DNA of 60,785 nucleotides, taken from Marinifilum_A sediminis. Lineage in GTDB: Bacteria > Bacteroidota > Bacteroidia > Bacteroidales > Marinifilaceae. Below, in pieces: positions 34,966 to 44,883 of this stretch (position 1 is its first letter; each line of letters starts with the position of its first letter). Made by a program: the position numbers and the translations under genes. A model generated the notes under the pieces. The model did no database searches and had not been told where the DNA came from. It was given only the letters and a program-made list of their open reading frames with translations. The stretch is taken from assembly GCA_947496465.1 (NCBI GenBank), contig CANMCX010000021.1, positions 1-60,785 on the forward strand, written 5' to 3'.

Positions 34966-37689
34966 ATGAAGTTTAATTCTTCCTCATTTCATAAATATGC
35001 ATTACTGATTCTATTTTCAGTTTTCTTTTGCTTCTCGGCTTCTGCCAGAAAACAAAGAGTTTTGGTTCTGCATTCCTATCATCAAGGATTAAATTGGACC
35101 GATAATGTTAGTGCAGGTATTCAATCTGTTTTAGGACAAGAGGATAATGTAGAATTGGTTTTTGAATACATGGATACCAAGCGACACTCACAACCGGAAT
35201 ACCTGGCTGAGTTTGCCAAACTATACGATCTAAAGCACCAAAAAAACAAATTCGAAGCAATTATTGTATCCGATAACCATGCCTTAGATTTTGTTAGGCA
35301 TTATTATACCGATTATTTTAAGGGAATTCCTGTTATTTTCTGCTGCATAGATCAATTCAGTAATGAATCAATAAAAGGCATTGATAAGGTAACCGGAGTA
35401 ACTGAAGAAATTGATTCCCGTGAAACTATTGAGGTTGCTTTAAAACTCCATCCGGATACAAAGCAATTGGTTGTTATAAACGATAATCAAACTCAATCCG
35501 CAATATTAAATCGTAATAATATTAAATCGTTTTGGTCGGATTTAAAAACCGATGTTGAATTGGTTTTTCTTGAGAAATTATCAATTGAGGAATTGGTTTC
35601 AAAAGTAAAGCAATTAGATCCGAAAAGTATTATTTACCTTATCAATTTCAGTCGCGATAAGGAGGGAAATTTTATTTCCTATCAGGAAAATATCGAAATT
35701 ATACGAGAAGCTACTAACCTGCCAATTTATAGTAGTTGGGAGTTTTACTTTAACGAAGGAATAGTTGGTGGAATGTTGACAAGTGGGTTCAAGCAAGGTG
35801 AGCTTGCAGCTGAATCTACTTTAAAAATTTTAGAAGGTAAAAATGTTGATCAGGTTCCAATAATCAGATCGGGATACAATCAGTTCAAGTTCGATTTTGA
35901 ACAAATGAAACGATTCAGAATTCTACCCAAACAGCTTCCTGAGAATAGTTATATCAGTCATCAACCACCATCAATAGTTCGTCAATATCAAACCTCTTTA
36001 CTGGTTATTATAGCCTTTATTGTAATTATCGCCTTCATTCTTCGATACTCGAAAGTTAAGCGGGAACGAAACGAACGCAAACTAATTGAGATCAATGAGG
36101 AATTGGATAGAAGAGTTGCTGTGAGAACTAAAGAACTCATGTTTGCCAACGAAAAATTAGAATTACAAACCGATCAAATCATCAAACAAAACAAGGAACT
36201 TGAACATCATAGGCATAACCTCTTAGAATTGGTGAAAGAACGTACCGAAAACCTGGAAGAAGCCAATCTTGAATTAAAAAGCAGTCGCGATAGATTATTG
36301 AGGATGCTTGATGCCAATTCGGATGGAGTTTGGGAACACAATTTTGCAACGGGACAAGTCTATATCAGTAAAATCATTTGGGATAAACTTGGTTACAGGT
36401 CAGTTACAGCATCGAATACCAAAGATTTACTGTGCAAATTAATCCATCCCGAAGATCTAATCATCATCAAACAAAAAGACAAACAAAACCGTTTGGGATT
36501 GAGTGAATTGTTTATTATTGAATTTAGGATATGCGCGAAAGATAAAAGCTGGATGTGGTTTAAAGCTAAAGGTAAAATCCTGGATTACAATGAACAAAAG
36601 AAACCATTAAACATGGTTGGAACTCTGGTAAATATCACTCAGCGAAAAGTTGCAGAAGAAAAAATCCGAAAAGATGAGAAAAAATTAAGAGTCAGTGAAA
36701 AAAGATGGCGCTCCCTAATTGAACAAGCTTCTGATGAGATTCTGATTTATGACACGAACGGCTCTATAATAGACGCAAACTCAGCTGCCTGCAAGTGGCT
36801 AGGATACAGTCAGGAAGAAATACTTCAACTCAACTATAGTGAAATTGATATGAATCATTCCAGTTCTGAGCTTCATACCTATCGTAAAAAATTAAATTCT
36901 TCCAATCCATCCATCTCCTTCGAATCGGCTCAGAAACGAAAAGATGGAAGTAATTTTCCGGTTGAAATTCATTTGAGTTTAATCGAACTTGGCGAAAGTA
37001 AACTAATTTTATCCGTTGGAACTGATATTAGTATCCGACAAAAAACCGAGCGGAAAATATTAAATGCAGTTATTAAAACCGAAGAAGTTGAACGTAAAAG
37101 ATTTGCTACCGACTTGCACGACTCTATAGGTCCGCTATTATCTAGCATCAATCTTTACTTATCTTCATTAACCAAAGTAAAATCGGTTGAAGATAAGCGA
37201 AATATTATTCGTGCCTCTGTTGATGCTGTAAATGACGCATTGGTTAGTATTAAAGAAATATCAAATAATCTGAGTCCACATATTCTGAATGATTTTGGAC
37301 TGGAAAAAGCCATTCGATCCTTTACCAATAAAATAAATGTTTCCCAAACCATTAATATTAGCTTTTATGCTGAAAATATGGAAGAAAGGTTGAACCATCA
37401 GATAGAAGTGGTTATTTTTAGAGTGGTAAATGAGCTAATTAACAACACTATAAAGCACGCTAAAGCTTCAAACATTGAAATTAATCTGGCAAGAGAAGGC
37501 AATTTGCTATCCTTAATTTATATTGACGATGGAATTGGATTCGATTCGAAAGCTATAAATGCAGGAACTTCAAGTGGAATGGGATTGTACAATGTATTTA
37601 GTCGAATTCGTTCCCTTAACGGAACTCATAAAATTAAAAGTAATCCCAAACGTGGTGGTATGATGGCAGTTGTAGAAGTAAACTTATAA
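34966..37689 (+). CDS. Hybrid periplasmic-binding sensor histidine kinase (copy 1)
   Basis: A 907-aa kinase from ATG 34966; an upstream in-frame TTG at 34945 would precede the signal peptide. Signal peptide 1-27; ABC-type substrate-binding domain (PF04392-like) about 28-330, starting RKQRVLVLHSYHQGLNW; one membrane helix about 343-362; a long coiled coil about 365-435; PAS about 440-560 (MLDANSDGVWEHNF); a second PAS about 580-690; HisKA_3 with phospho-acceptor His in FATDLHDSIGPLLSS; and a HATPase with NNTIKHAKA and GSSG-type GMGLYN. It should sense a periplasmic solute and phosphorylate the next-gene regulator. It is paralogous to 38345-40894. Confidence 0.92.
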   Translation: MKFNSSSFHKYALLILFSVFFCFSASARKQRVLVLHSYHQGLNWTDNVSAGIQSVLGQEDNVELVFEYMDTKRHSQPEYLAEFAKLYDLKHQKNKFEAIIVSDNHALDFVRHYYTDYFKGIPVIFCCIDQFSNESIKGIDKVTGVTEEIDSRETIEVALKLHPDTKQLVVINDNQTQSAILNRNNIKSFWSDLKTDVELVFLEKLSIEELVSKVKQLDPKSIIYLINFSRDKEGNFISYQENIEIIREATNLPIYSSWEFYFNEGIVGGMLTSGFKQGELAAESTLKILEGKNVDQVPIIRSGYNQFKFDFEQMKRFRILPKQLPENSYISHQPPSIVRQYQTSLLVIIAFIVIIAFILRYSKVKRERNERKLIEINEELDRRVAVRTKELMFANEKLELQTDQIIKQNKELEHHRHNLLELVKERTENLEEANLELKSSRDRLLRMLDANSDGVWEHNFATGQVYISKIIWDKLGYRSVTASNTKDLLCKLIHPEDLIIIKQKDKQNRLGLSELFIIEFRICAKDKSWMWFKAKGKILDYNEQKKPLNMVGTLVNITQRKVAEEKIRKDEKKLRVSEKRWRSLIEQASDEILIYDTNGSIIDANSAACKWLGYSQEEILQLNYSEIDMNHSSSELHTYRKKLNSSNPSISFESAQKRKDGSNFPVEIHLSLIELGESKLILSVGTDISIRQKTERKILNAVIKTEEVERKRFATDLHDSIGPLLSSINLYLSSLTKVKSVEDKRNIIRASVDAVNDALVSIKEISNNLSPHILNDFGLEKAIRSFTNKINVSQTINISFYAENMEERLNHQIEVVIFRVVNELINNTIKHAKASNIEINLAREGNLLSLIYIDDGIGFDSKAINAGTSSGMGLYNVFSRIRSLNGTHKIKSNPKRGGMMAVVEVNL

Positions 37690-37699
37690 AATATTGAGC

Positions 37700-38344
37700 A
37701 TGGAAGAATATAAGGTAATAATTGTTGATGATCACAAAATGTTTCGCAGTGGACTTCAGTTTCTGTTAAGTAATGTCCCAAATATTAAAGTGATTGGCGA
37801 GGCATCTAATGGTGTTGAGTTTTTAGAAATGGCTAAAAAGGAACCTATCGACATTGCCTTAATGGATATCAACATGCCCGAAATGAATGGAATTGATGCC
37901 ACCAAAGCCGCCATGGAAAAATATCCTGATTTAAAAGTAATTGTTCTTTCCATGCATGGAGAGGAAGAATATTACGATCAAATGCTGGATGCAGGTGTAA
38001 AAGGATTCCTGCTCAAGAATTCAGGTGCCGATGAACTAATTGCAGCTTTAGAGGCTGTAATGTCTGGAAAATCATATTTCTCTCAAGAACTTTTGGTTGA
38101 TATTTTGGATAAAAAAAGATTACAAAAACTCAGAACAGATATTGTAAAACTCTCACAACGAGAACTAGAAGTTCTTAAATTAATTTGCGACGGATATAGT
38201 AACGCCGAGATTGCTGAAGAATTATTCATCAGCCACCGAACGGTTGATCGTCATAGAGCGAATTTACTAAGTAAAACAGGATGCAAAAACTCTACTTCTC
38301 TGGTAATGTATGCTGTTAAAAATAAAATTATTGAGATTGATTAA
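37700..38344 (+). CDS. NarL/FixJ-family response regulator (copy 1)
   Basis: A 214-aa regulator. The receiver domain has the acidic pair VDDH near the start, the phospho-acceptor Asp in LMDINMPEMNG, and the conserved Lys in GFLLKNSG. The C-terminal LuxR HTH includes LSQRELEVLKLICDGYSNAEIAEELFIS and TVDRHRANLLSKTG. The ATG at 37700 is preferred over a TTG at 37694. It lies 10 bp after its kinase and directly abuts the second kinase (TAA then ATG), so one transcript is likely. Confidence 0.95.
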   Translation: MEEYKVIIVDDHKMFRSGLQFLLSNVPNIKVIGEASNGVEFLEMAKKEPIDIALMDINMPEMNGIDATKAAMEKYPDLKVIVLSMHGEEEYYDQMLDAGVKGFLLKNSGADELIAALEAVMSGKSYFSQELLVDILDKKRLQKLRTDIVKLSQRELEVLKLICDGYSNAEIAEELFISHRTVDRHRANLLSKTGCKNSTSLVMYAVKNKIIEID

Positions 38345-40894
38345 ATGTTCTCAAAATCTAATACATATAAAAAAATAATCTTATTTCTGGGAATTCTTAG
38401 CCTCTTCCTATTCGATGCTTCCGCCCGACGTCAAAAAATTTTAGTGCTTCACTCCTATCACCAGGGATTGAACTGGACTGACAACATCACCAAAGGAATT
38501 CTTTCGGTTCTTAACCAACACGAAGATATCGAGATACAGTTCGAATATATGGATACCAAACGTAGGTATGACGAAGAATATTTAAAAGAGTTCAAAAAAC
38601 TTTATCGACTCAAACACAAAGGCATACCATACAATGTTGTTATTGCATCAGACAATAATGCTCTTTATTTTACTCGTGATCATCAGGAAGAATTTTTTAA
38701 GAATATTCCTATTGTTTTTTGCTCTATCGATCAGTTTGAAGATAGCCTTATAGAGGGAATGACTGATATTACAGGTGTTACGGAGTTTATTGATTTTAAA
38801 CAAACTGTAGAACAAGCTTTACGCCTGCATCCCAAAGCCAAAAACCTGGTTGTTATTAATGACAATATCACCACTTCAGCAATTATTAATCGAAATCATA
38901 TTATTTCATTTTGGCCAGAATTAAAAACAAATGTTAAACTAATTTTTCTCGAAAATTTATCCATTCAAAGTCTAGTTGAAAAAGTTAAAAATCTGGATAA
39001 TTCAAATATTATTCTACTTCTCAACTTTAGTAAAGATCGAGAAGGAAACTATATTTCCTATCAGGAAAATATTGAAATTATTAGAGATGCAACAGAACTT
39101 CCAATTTATAGTTCCTGGGTATTTTATTTTAACGAAGGTATTGTTGGTGGTATGCTAACCAGTGGTTTCAAACAAGGTAAATTAGCTGCTGAATTAGCAG
39201 TTAAAGTAATTAATGGAACTGATGTGAATAGTATTCCTCTGGTTACGGAAGGATACAACGCTTTCATGTTTGATTACAATCAGATGAAACGCTTTAAAAT
39301 TACTGTTAACAATCTTCCAAAAGAAAGTATCGTAATTAATCAACCACCATCATTTATTACTAAATACAAAATCAGCATTATTGTAATATTAATCTCTTTA
39401 GGATTGCTAGTTCTAATAATTATATATGCACGATATAAGCGCCGTATAAATGAAACTAGATTAATAGCAAGAAATCAACAACTTAAAAGTAGTCGTAATA
39501 GATTACTTCGAATGCTAGATGCTAATTCGGATGGTGTTTGGGAGCATAATTTTAAGGAACACAGTACTTATATCAGTAAAAATATTTGGGAAAAATTAGG
39601 TTACGATCCAGATCTGGTGAAAAATACTCCTGAGTTTATCGAACAACTTATTCATTCTGAAGATATACAGGAGTTTATAGAGGAAAGAGGTAAACTGCAA
39701 AATGGAGTAATTGATCTTTTGGTTTTTGAAATGCGCTTAAAAGCCAAAAACAACATTTGGATGTGGTTAAAAGCTAAAGCCAAAATCCTGGATTATTCCA
39801 GTGAAAAACAAGCGATAAATCTTGTAGGAACTCTAATTGATATCACTCAAAGAAAACAGGCAGAAGCAAAAATTAAAGAAGATGAAAAGCAAATTAGAGC
39901 ATCCGAAGAAAGATGGAGATCCTTAATTGAGCAAGCTGCCGACGAAATTATTATACATGATTTTGAGGGAAATATTCTTGATGTAAATCTTGCAACATGC
40001 AAACTTTTGGGTTACGACCGAAAAGAAATCATTGGATCTAATATGACACTTTTGGATCAAAAGTACAATTTGAACCAGTTCAAAACCCAATGGAATAAAT
40101 TAAGACCTGAAAATGCATCTATTAAATTAGAGTCTATTCAAAAAAGAAAGAACAATACAACTTTTCCTGTTGAAATTCATTTGAGTTTAATTGATTTAAC
40201 TGACACCAAACTAATTCTATCTGTAGCAAGTGATATTAGTGTGAGACAAGAAACAGAACGTAAGGTTTTAAATGCTGTTATTGAGGCTGAAGAGAATGAA
40301 AGAAAAAGATTTGCCACAGATTTACATGACTCAATTGGTCCTTTGTTGTCAAGTATTAACTTATACTTATCGGCACTTAGCAAATCGAAACTTAGTGAGA
40401 GAAATGAACAAATAATTAGTTCATCTCGCGAAATCGTAAATGAAACTCTCATTAACATTAAAGAGATCTCTAACAACCTGAGTCCTCACGTTCTTAATGA
40501 TTTCGGATTGGTTAATGCAATCAACTCCTTTATCAGCAAAATAAATCTGTCAAAAACAATTAACATCACTCTCGATTCAAAAAATTTGGAAGAGAGAATT
40601 AACCAACAAATTGAAGTTGTTATCTACCGTGTGATTACAGAATTAATAAACAATACAATTAAGCATGCAGAAGCAAACAATATTCAAATATCGCTTTCAA
40701 GAGAGAACAATTCATTGAATTTGATTTATATTGACGATGGAAAAGGCTTTGATCCTGACGAAATTAATAGTGAAAGTACAGGAATGGGATTGTATAATAT
40801 TCTTAGTAGAATTAAATCTTTAAATGGCTCGCACAACATTCAAAGCAATCCGGAAACCGGTGGAATGATAGCTGTTGTAAACGTAAACCTATAA
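38345..40894 (+). CDS. Hybrid periplasmic-binding sensor histidine kinase (copy 2)
   Basis: An 849-aa paralogue of the kinase at 34966, colinear over its whole length. Signal peptide, PF04392-like binding domain (RRQKILVLHSYHQGLNW), one membrane helix, two PAS domains, HisKA_3 (FATDLHDSIGPLLSS) and HATPase. The main difference is the loss of about 57 residues of coiled coil between the membrane helix and the first PAS: LIARNQQLKSSRNRLLRM here replaces the long helix of copy 1. That changes the geometry of signal transfer. The binding-domain sequences are clearly diverged, so the ligands may differ. Confidence 0.92.
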   Translation: MFSKSNTYKKIILFLGILSLFLFDASARRQKILVLHSYHQGLNWTDNITKGILSVLNQHEDIEIQFEYMDTKRRYDEEYLKEFKKLYRLKHKGIPYNVVIASDNNALYFTRDHQEEFFKNIPIVFCSIDQFEDSLIEGMTDITGVTEFIDFKQTVEQALRLHPKAKNLVVINDNITTSAIINRNHIISFWPELKTNVKLIFLENLSIQSLVEKVKNLDNSNIILLLNFSKDREGNYISYQENIEIIRDATELPIYSSWVFYFNEGIVGGMLTSGFKQGKLAAELAVKVINGTDVNSIPLVTEGYNAFMFDYNQMKRFKITVNNLPKESIVINQPPSFITKYKISIIVILISLGLLVLIIIYARYKRRINETRLIARNQQLKSSRNRLLRMLDANSDGVWEHNFKEHSTYISKNIWEKLGYDPDLVKNTPEFIEQLIHSEDIQEFIEERGKLQNGVIDLLVFEMRLKAKNNIWMWLKAKAKILDYSSEKQAINLVGTLIDITQRKQAEAKIKEDEKQIRASEERWRSLIEQAADEIIIHDFEGNILDVNLATCKLLGYDRKEIIGSNMTLLDQKYNLNQFKTQWNKLRPENASIKLESIQKRKNNTTFPVEIHLSLIDLTDTKLILSVASDISVRQETERKVLNAVIEAEENERKRFATDLHDSIGPLLSSINLYLSALSKSKLSERNEQIISSSREIVNETLINIKEISNNLSPHVLNDFGLVNAINSFISKINLSKTINITLDSKNLEERINQQIEVVIYRVITELINNTIKHAEANNIQISLSRENNSLNLIYIDDGKGFDPDEINSESTGMGLYNILSRIKSLNGSHNIQSNPETGGMIAVVNVNL

Positions 40895-40903
40895 TTTTTT
40901 TGT

Positions 40904-41545
40904 ATGAGAGAGCAAAAGGTAATCATCGTTGACGATCATAAAATTTTTAGAAAAGGATTACGTTTCCTTCTTGACGATATGGATAACATTAATGTAGTTG
41001 GGGAAGCCGAAAATGGTCATGAATTTCTTGATTTGATTAATGTTACTGATGTTGATATTGTTTTAATGGACATTAATATGCCAAAAATGAATGGCATTGA
41101 TGCTACTATTGAAGCATTACGAGAAAATCCGAACCTTAAAATTGTCGTATTATCAATGCATGGTGAAGAGCAGTACTACGATAAAATGGTAGAAGCTGGA
41201 GTTAAAGGGTTTCTTCTGAAAAATTCCGATGTTGATGAATTATCTGCAGCCTTACTTACAGTTGGGTCCGGAGGAAGTTATTTTTCACAAGAATTACTTG
41301 TTGGAATTCTAAACAAAAGAAAACAACAGAAAAACCCATCCGAAATCGTTCATTTTACAGATCGAGAATTAGAAGTTCTGCAATTAATTTGCAAAGGCTT
41401 TAGTAATAATAAGATTGCCGATACCCTGTTTATTAGTATTAGAACAGTAGAACGTCATAGGGCAAACCTACTTAGTAAAACCAATTGCACCAACTCAATT
41501 GCAATGGTAATGTATGCCATAAAAAATAGTATTATTGAGATTTAG
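40904..41545 (+). CDS. NarL/FixJ-family response regulator (copy 2)
   Basis: A 213-aa paralogue of the regulator at 37700: VDDHKIFRKGLRFLL, phospho-acceptor Asp in LMDINMPKMNG, GFLLKNSD, and a LuxR HTH with FTDRELEVLQLICKGFSNNKIADTLFIS. The recognition helix (SIRTVERHRANLLSKT) differs from copy 1 (SHRTVDRHRANLLSKT) at two positions, so the DNA targets may overlap. It lies 9 bp after kinase copy 2. Confidence 0.95.
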   Translation: MREQKVIIVDDHKIFRKGLRFLLDDMDNINVVGEAENGHEFLDLINVTDVDIVLMDINMPKMNGIDATIEALRENPNLKIVVLSMHGEEQYYDKMVEAGVKGFLLKNSDVDELSAALLTVGSGGSYFSQELLVGILNKRKQQKNPSEIVHFTDRELEVLQLICKGFSNNKIADTLFISIRTVERHRANLLSKTNCTNSIAMVMYAIKNSIIEI

Positions 41546-41642
41546 TCTCTGTATTAATCACTTACACCTTCTTAATTGAATTTGATCCAAATAGGGATTC
41601 AAATATCTTATATTGTGGTAGTTAGTACGCAAATCTACGTAT

Positions 41643-41673
41643 TTACCCTCATAAACTTGTGAGGGTATTTTTG
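41643..41673 (+). terminator. Intrinsic terminator between the sensor cluster and cstA
   Basis: TTACCCTCA pairs with TGAGGGTA, followed by TTTTTG. It lies 98 bp after the last regulator and 92 bp before the cstA start. It could end the sensor operon or act as an attenuator for cstA. Confidence 0.75.
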
Positions 41674-41764
41674 ATTGAATTGCGCAAAACTACTCTTACT
41701 AACCGCAAACGTTTCCACTTGTTTTGTATTTGTAAACTTATTACTCATTCAAAACAATATTACT

Positions 41765-43207
41765 ATGGTAACCTTTTTTATCTGTATTGCAGCTTTAATT
41801 CTGGGATATGTGGTGTACGGAAAATTTGTAGAACGCAAATTTGGAGCTGATCCAGAAAAAACTACACCTGCTATTGCAAAAGAAGACGGTGTTGATTTCG
41901 TTCCTATGAACTGGAAGAAAATCTTCCTGATTCAATTCTTAAATATTGCCGGACTTGGTCCTATTTTTGGAGCCATTGCAGGTGCTTTATGGGGTCCGGT
42001 AGCCTTTATTTGGATCGTTATTGGCTGTATTTTTGCCGGAGCCGTTCATGATTATTTTTCAGGTATGCTTTCTATTCGTCATGGTGGTGCAAGTATCCCT
42101 GAAGTTGTAGGAAAATACTTAGGACCAGTATTTAAAAACTTTATGAGAGTTTTTTCTGTTGTGCTTTTAGTATTAGTAGGTGTTGTATTTATCAAAGGTC
42201 CTGCTAGTATTCTTCACGGATTAACAGGATTTAATGTTTCAATTCTAATTGGAGTAATCTTCCTATATTATCTATTGGCAACAATGATTCCAATTGATAA
42301 ATTAATTGGTAAAATCTATCCATTTTTTGGGTTGTGCTTATTAATAATGGCATTTGGAATTGCAGGAGCATTAATTTTTGGTGGATATGAAATTCCTGAA
42401 TTGGTTCCTTCAAATATTATGAACTTCCATGCTAGTCCGGGAAAATACCCAATATACCCTCTTCTTTTTATTACCATTGCTTGCGGTGCAATTTCTGGCT
42501 TTCATTCAACACAATCTCCATTAATGGCACGTTGTATGACGAATGAAAAACAAGGTAGAAAGATTTTCTACGGAACAATGATTGCAGAAGGTATAGTAGC
42601 TATGATTTGGGCTGCTGCTGCTATGACATTTTTCGGTGGTATTAGAGAGTTAGGCGAAACAATGACTCAACCTGGGCACAATGCTGCATGGGTTGTAAAT
42701 GAAATTTGTAACAGCTTGCTAGGAAAAATTGGTGGTTTATTAGCTGTTTTCGGCGTAGTTGCTGCTCCAATTACTTCTGGTGATACAGCTTTTAGAAGTG
42801 CACGTTTAACCATTGCTGACTCATTAAAATTCTCGCAAAAATCTTTAGGTAAGCGTTTATTAATTACTCTTCCATTATTTGCAATCGGATTCTTACTAAC
42901 CCAGGTAAATTTTGCAATTATTTGGAGATATTTTGGTTGGGCTAATCAAACTTTAGCAACTGTAGTTTTATGGACTGCAGCAATGTATATGGTTCACAAA
43001 GCAAAAAGCCATTGGTTTATTTCCTTACCTGCAACATTCATGACTGCGGTGGTAACAACCTATATTTTAATTGCTCCTGAAGGATTTGGGATTTCTCAAA
43101 ATATGGCTTATCCACTAGGAATCGTTATGGCTTTATCAAGTTTAGGAGCATTCCTATATGTGACTTACAAAAAGTCTCAAACCAAACTAAAAATCCAACA
43201 TCAATAA
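41765..43207 (+). CDS. cstA: CstA-family carbon starvation/pyruvate transporter
   Basis: A 480-aa polytopic membrane protein of the CstA family, from ATG 41765 (MVTFFICIAALILGYVVYGK); the frame is open 30 codons further upstream without homology. Hallmarks: VYGKFVERKFG, QFLNIAGLGPIFGAIAGALWGP, GAVHDYFSGMLSIRHGGASIPE and APITSGDTAFRSARLTIAD. E. coli CstA and BtsT import pyruvate and possibly peptides. The size is that of the short CstA form. A porin-like gene follows after 27 bp, so both may serve uptake of one nutrient. Confidence 0.93.
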   Translation: MVTFFICIAALILGYVVYGKFVERKFGADPEKTTPAIAKEDGVDFVPMNWKKIFLIQFLNIAGLGPIFGAIAGALWGPVAFIWIVIGCIFAGAVHDYFSGMLSIRHGGASIPEVVGKYLGPVFKNFMRVFSVVLLVLVGVVFIKGPASILHGLTGFNVSILIGVIFLYYLLATMIPIDKLIGKIYPFFGLCLLIMAFGIAGALIFGGYEIPELVPSNIMNFHASPGKYPIYPLLFITIACGAISGFHSTQSPLMARCMTNEKQGRKIFYGTMIAEGIVAMIWAAAAMTFFGGIRELGETMTQPGHNAAWVVNEICNSLLGKIGGLLAVFGVVAAPITSGDTAFRSARLTIADSLKFSQKSLGKRLLITLPLFAIGFLLTQVNFAIIWRYFGWANQTLATVVLWTAAMYMVHKAKSHWFISLPATFMTAVVTTYILIAPEGFGISQNMAYPLGIVMALSSLGAFLYVTYKKSQTKLKIQHQ

Positions 43208-43234
43208 AACTCAATTATCTAAATCTGTATAGAA

Positions 43235-44470
43235 ATGAAAACTATTAAATTTATATTACCTGCTTTGTTAATCTGTTTTGGATTATTTGCAAAAGCTCAA
43301 GAAAAAGTAAATATTAAACTCAAAGGGTTTGTAGCTGCAGAAACTTATTTCGATACTCGTAAAACTGTTAATGCCAGAGAGGGAGCAATCTTATTGTATC
43401 CAGCTGCTGAATCTTTAGATCTTGAAGGCAATGACTTAAACGACAGATCGGAATTCTTCATGACAACTATTCAATCGCGCTTAAATGTTACGGTATCAGG
43501 ATTTGAAGCTTTCGGAGCAAAGGGTACTGTAGTAATTGAAGGTGATTTTGTTGGAACCTCAAACGATAAATCAGGATTGCTACGACTACGTCATGCATTT
43601 GTAAAACTTGATTGGGAAAAAGATCAATTACTTGCTGGTAAATACTGGCATCCAATGTTTATTGAATCAGCATTTCCAAGAGTATTACACTGGGGTGCAG
43701 GTGTTCCTTTCGGATTACTTAACAGAGCACCACAGTTGAGGTACACAAGAAAATTTAGTAATAGTAATCTGAGTCTATCTTTACTTTCTGAAATGGATTT
43801 TAAAAGTAACGGACCTGATGGTGCAAATGTAAAATATGCACAACAATCAAGCATTCCTGAAATCAACACTCGATTTGAAACTAAATTATCAAATGTAATT
43901 TCTACAGGAGCAACTGTTGGTTACCGAACTTTAATGCCTTTAACAGTCAATAGCAATGGAATAAAGACTGACGAAAGAATTGGAAGTTTCTACATGAACT
44001 ATTGGTTAGGTATTACAGGGAAAAAATTCAAATGGAATATCCAAAGTATTTACGGACAAAACATGTATAACTTCACTATGATTGGCGGATACGGTGTGAA
44101 AAATGTAAAGTCGAATGGTGACTATGAGTACACAAATATTAAAACATGGAATTTGACCTCTGATATCTTTACAACAACAGGCAATGTTCGCTATGGTTTA
44201 AATGCTGGATACAGTTCAAACCTAGGTGCTGATGACAACCTGGCAATGAATAACGACAATTTTGTTGGACTTTATAGTCGTGGTTCAAACATTGATTATT
44301 TATATCAGGTAGCACCTAGAATTGAATTTTTATCTGGTAAAATGAAAATAGGTGGTGAAGTAATTTATAGTGGTGCTGCTTACGGAACAACACAAATCGA
44401 TGGAACCGTTGCTAACTCTGATCTTGTAAACAGCACAAGATTCTTATTGCATTTTAAATACGCTTTTTAG
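43235..44470 (+). CDS. Porin-like outer-membrane beta-barrel protein
   Basis: A 411-aa exported protein. Signal peptide 1-21 (ending FAKAQ). The barrel has many alternating strands: GFVAAETYFDTR at the start, LRLRHAFVKLDWEKDQLLAGKYWHPM in the middle as in porin-type channels, and a terminal aromatic strand (RFLLHFKYAF). It belongs with Bacteroidota proteins annotated as porin or outer-membrane beta-barrel. It is probably cotranscribed with cstA and could supply the outer-membrane entry for the CstA substrate. Confidence 0.78.
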   Translation: MKTIKFILPALLICFGLFAKAQEKVNIKLKGFVAAETYFDTRKTVNAREGAILLYPAAESLDLEGNDLNDRSEFFMTTIQSRLNVTVSGFEAFGAKGTVVIEGDFVGTSNDKSGLLRLRHAFVKLDWEKDQLLAGKYWHPMFIESAFPRVLHWGAGVPFGLLNRAPQLRYTRKFSNSNLSLSLLSEMDFKSNGPDGANVKYAQQSSIPEINTRFETKLSNVISTGATVGYRTLMPLTVNSNGIKTDERIGSFYMNYWLGITGKKFKWNIQSIYGQNMYNFTMIGGYGVKNVKSNGDYEYTNIKTWNLTSDIFTTTGNVRYGLNAGYSSNLGADDNLAMNNDNFVGLYSRGSNIDYLYQVAPRIEFLSGKMKIGGEVIYSGAAYGTTQIDGTVANSDLVNSTRFLLHFKYAF

Positions 44471-44513
44471 ATTTATTCATTTTTAAATAAAAAAAGCAAC
44501 TAATCATTCTTGT

Positions 44514-44547
44514 CGAATCCGGAAATTTAAACTTCCGGATTCGATTT
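44514..44547 (+). terminator. Terminator-like hairpin after cstA-porin
   Basis: CGAATCCGGAA (44514-44524) pairs perfectly with TTCCGGATTCG (44533-44543) around an 8-nt loop. The T tail is short (ATTT). It lies 14 bp before the ATG of the next small ORF. Confidence 0.7.
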
Positions 44548-44561
44548 CAAAAACCTTGAAC

Positions 44562-44786
44562 ATGAATGAATACAAAATATTTTCACAAGCTCTGAATATT
44601 TCCTCTCCTTGGGTAATTTCAAATATTAACTTAAAGGAAACCAAATCGAATTTTAAAGAATTACATATACATGTTAGTCTTAAAAATTCAAATGAACATA
44701 CTGAAATCCAGAAACTACCTTTAACCAGAAGACAACAAAATTTCCTAGGTTACATTTGTTATGTGCACTACAATATGCCTAATTAA
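44562..44786 (+). pseudogene. Orphan N-terminal fragment resembling ISL3-type transposase
   Basis: A 74-aa ORF from ATG 44562; an in-frame TTG lies at 44556. The pattern KIFSQALNISSPWVISNINL...LHIHVSL resembles the first 45 residues of ISL3-family transposases (a short Leu-rich helix, then PW, then a strand ending in L-D-I-H-V). The zinc finger and DDE domain that should follow are absent, and only CYVHY recalls the CPVHD of the finger. Either it is a truncated transposase remnant, or a small host protein derived from one. The frame is intact. Moderate to low certainty. Confidence 0.45.
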
Positions 44787-44852
44787 ATCAAAAACTGAAT
44801 CAAATAATAATCAATAATCCTTAAGAAAACCTGCTTAATCATAAACATTTTG

Positions 44853-44860
44853 TACTTTTA
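44853..44860 (+). promoter_or_regulatory. Candidate -7 element of the helicase gene
   Basis: TACTTTTA, one mismatch from TAnnTTTG, 24 bp before the ATG. Confidence 0.4.
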
Positions 44861-44883
44861 AAATTCATACAGAATCGTACTTA

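Noticed and set aside
44562..44786. Complete ISL3 insertion sequence
   Set aside because: No DDE domain, no zinc finger and no terminal inverted repeats were found around it; only an N-terminal-like fragment is present.
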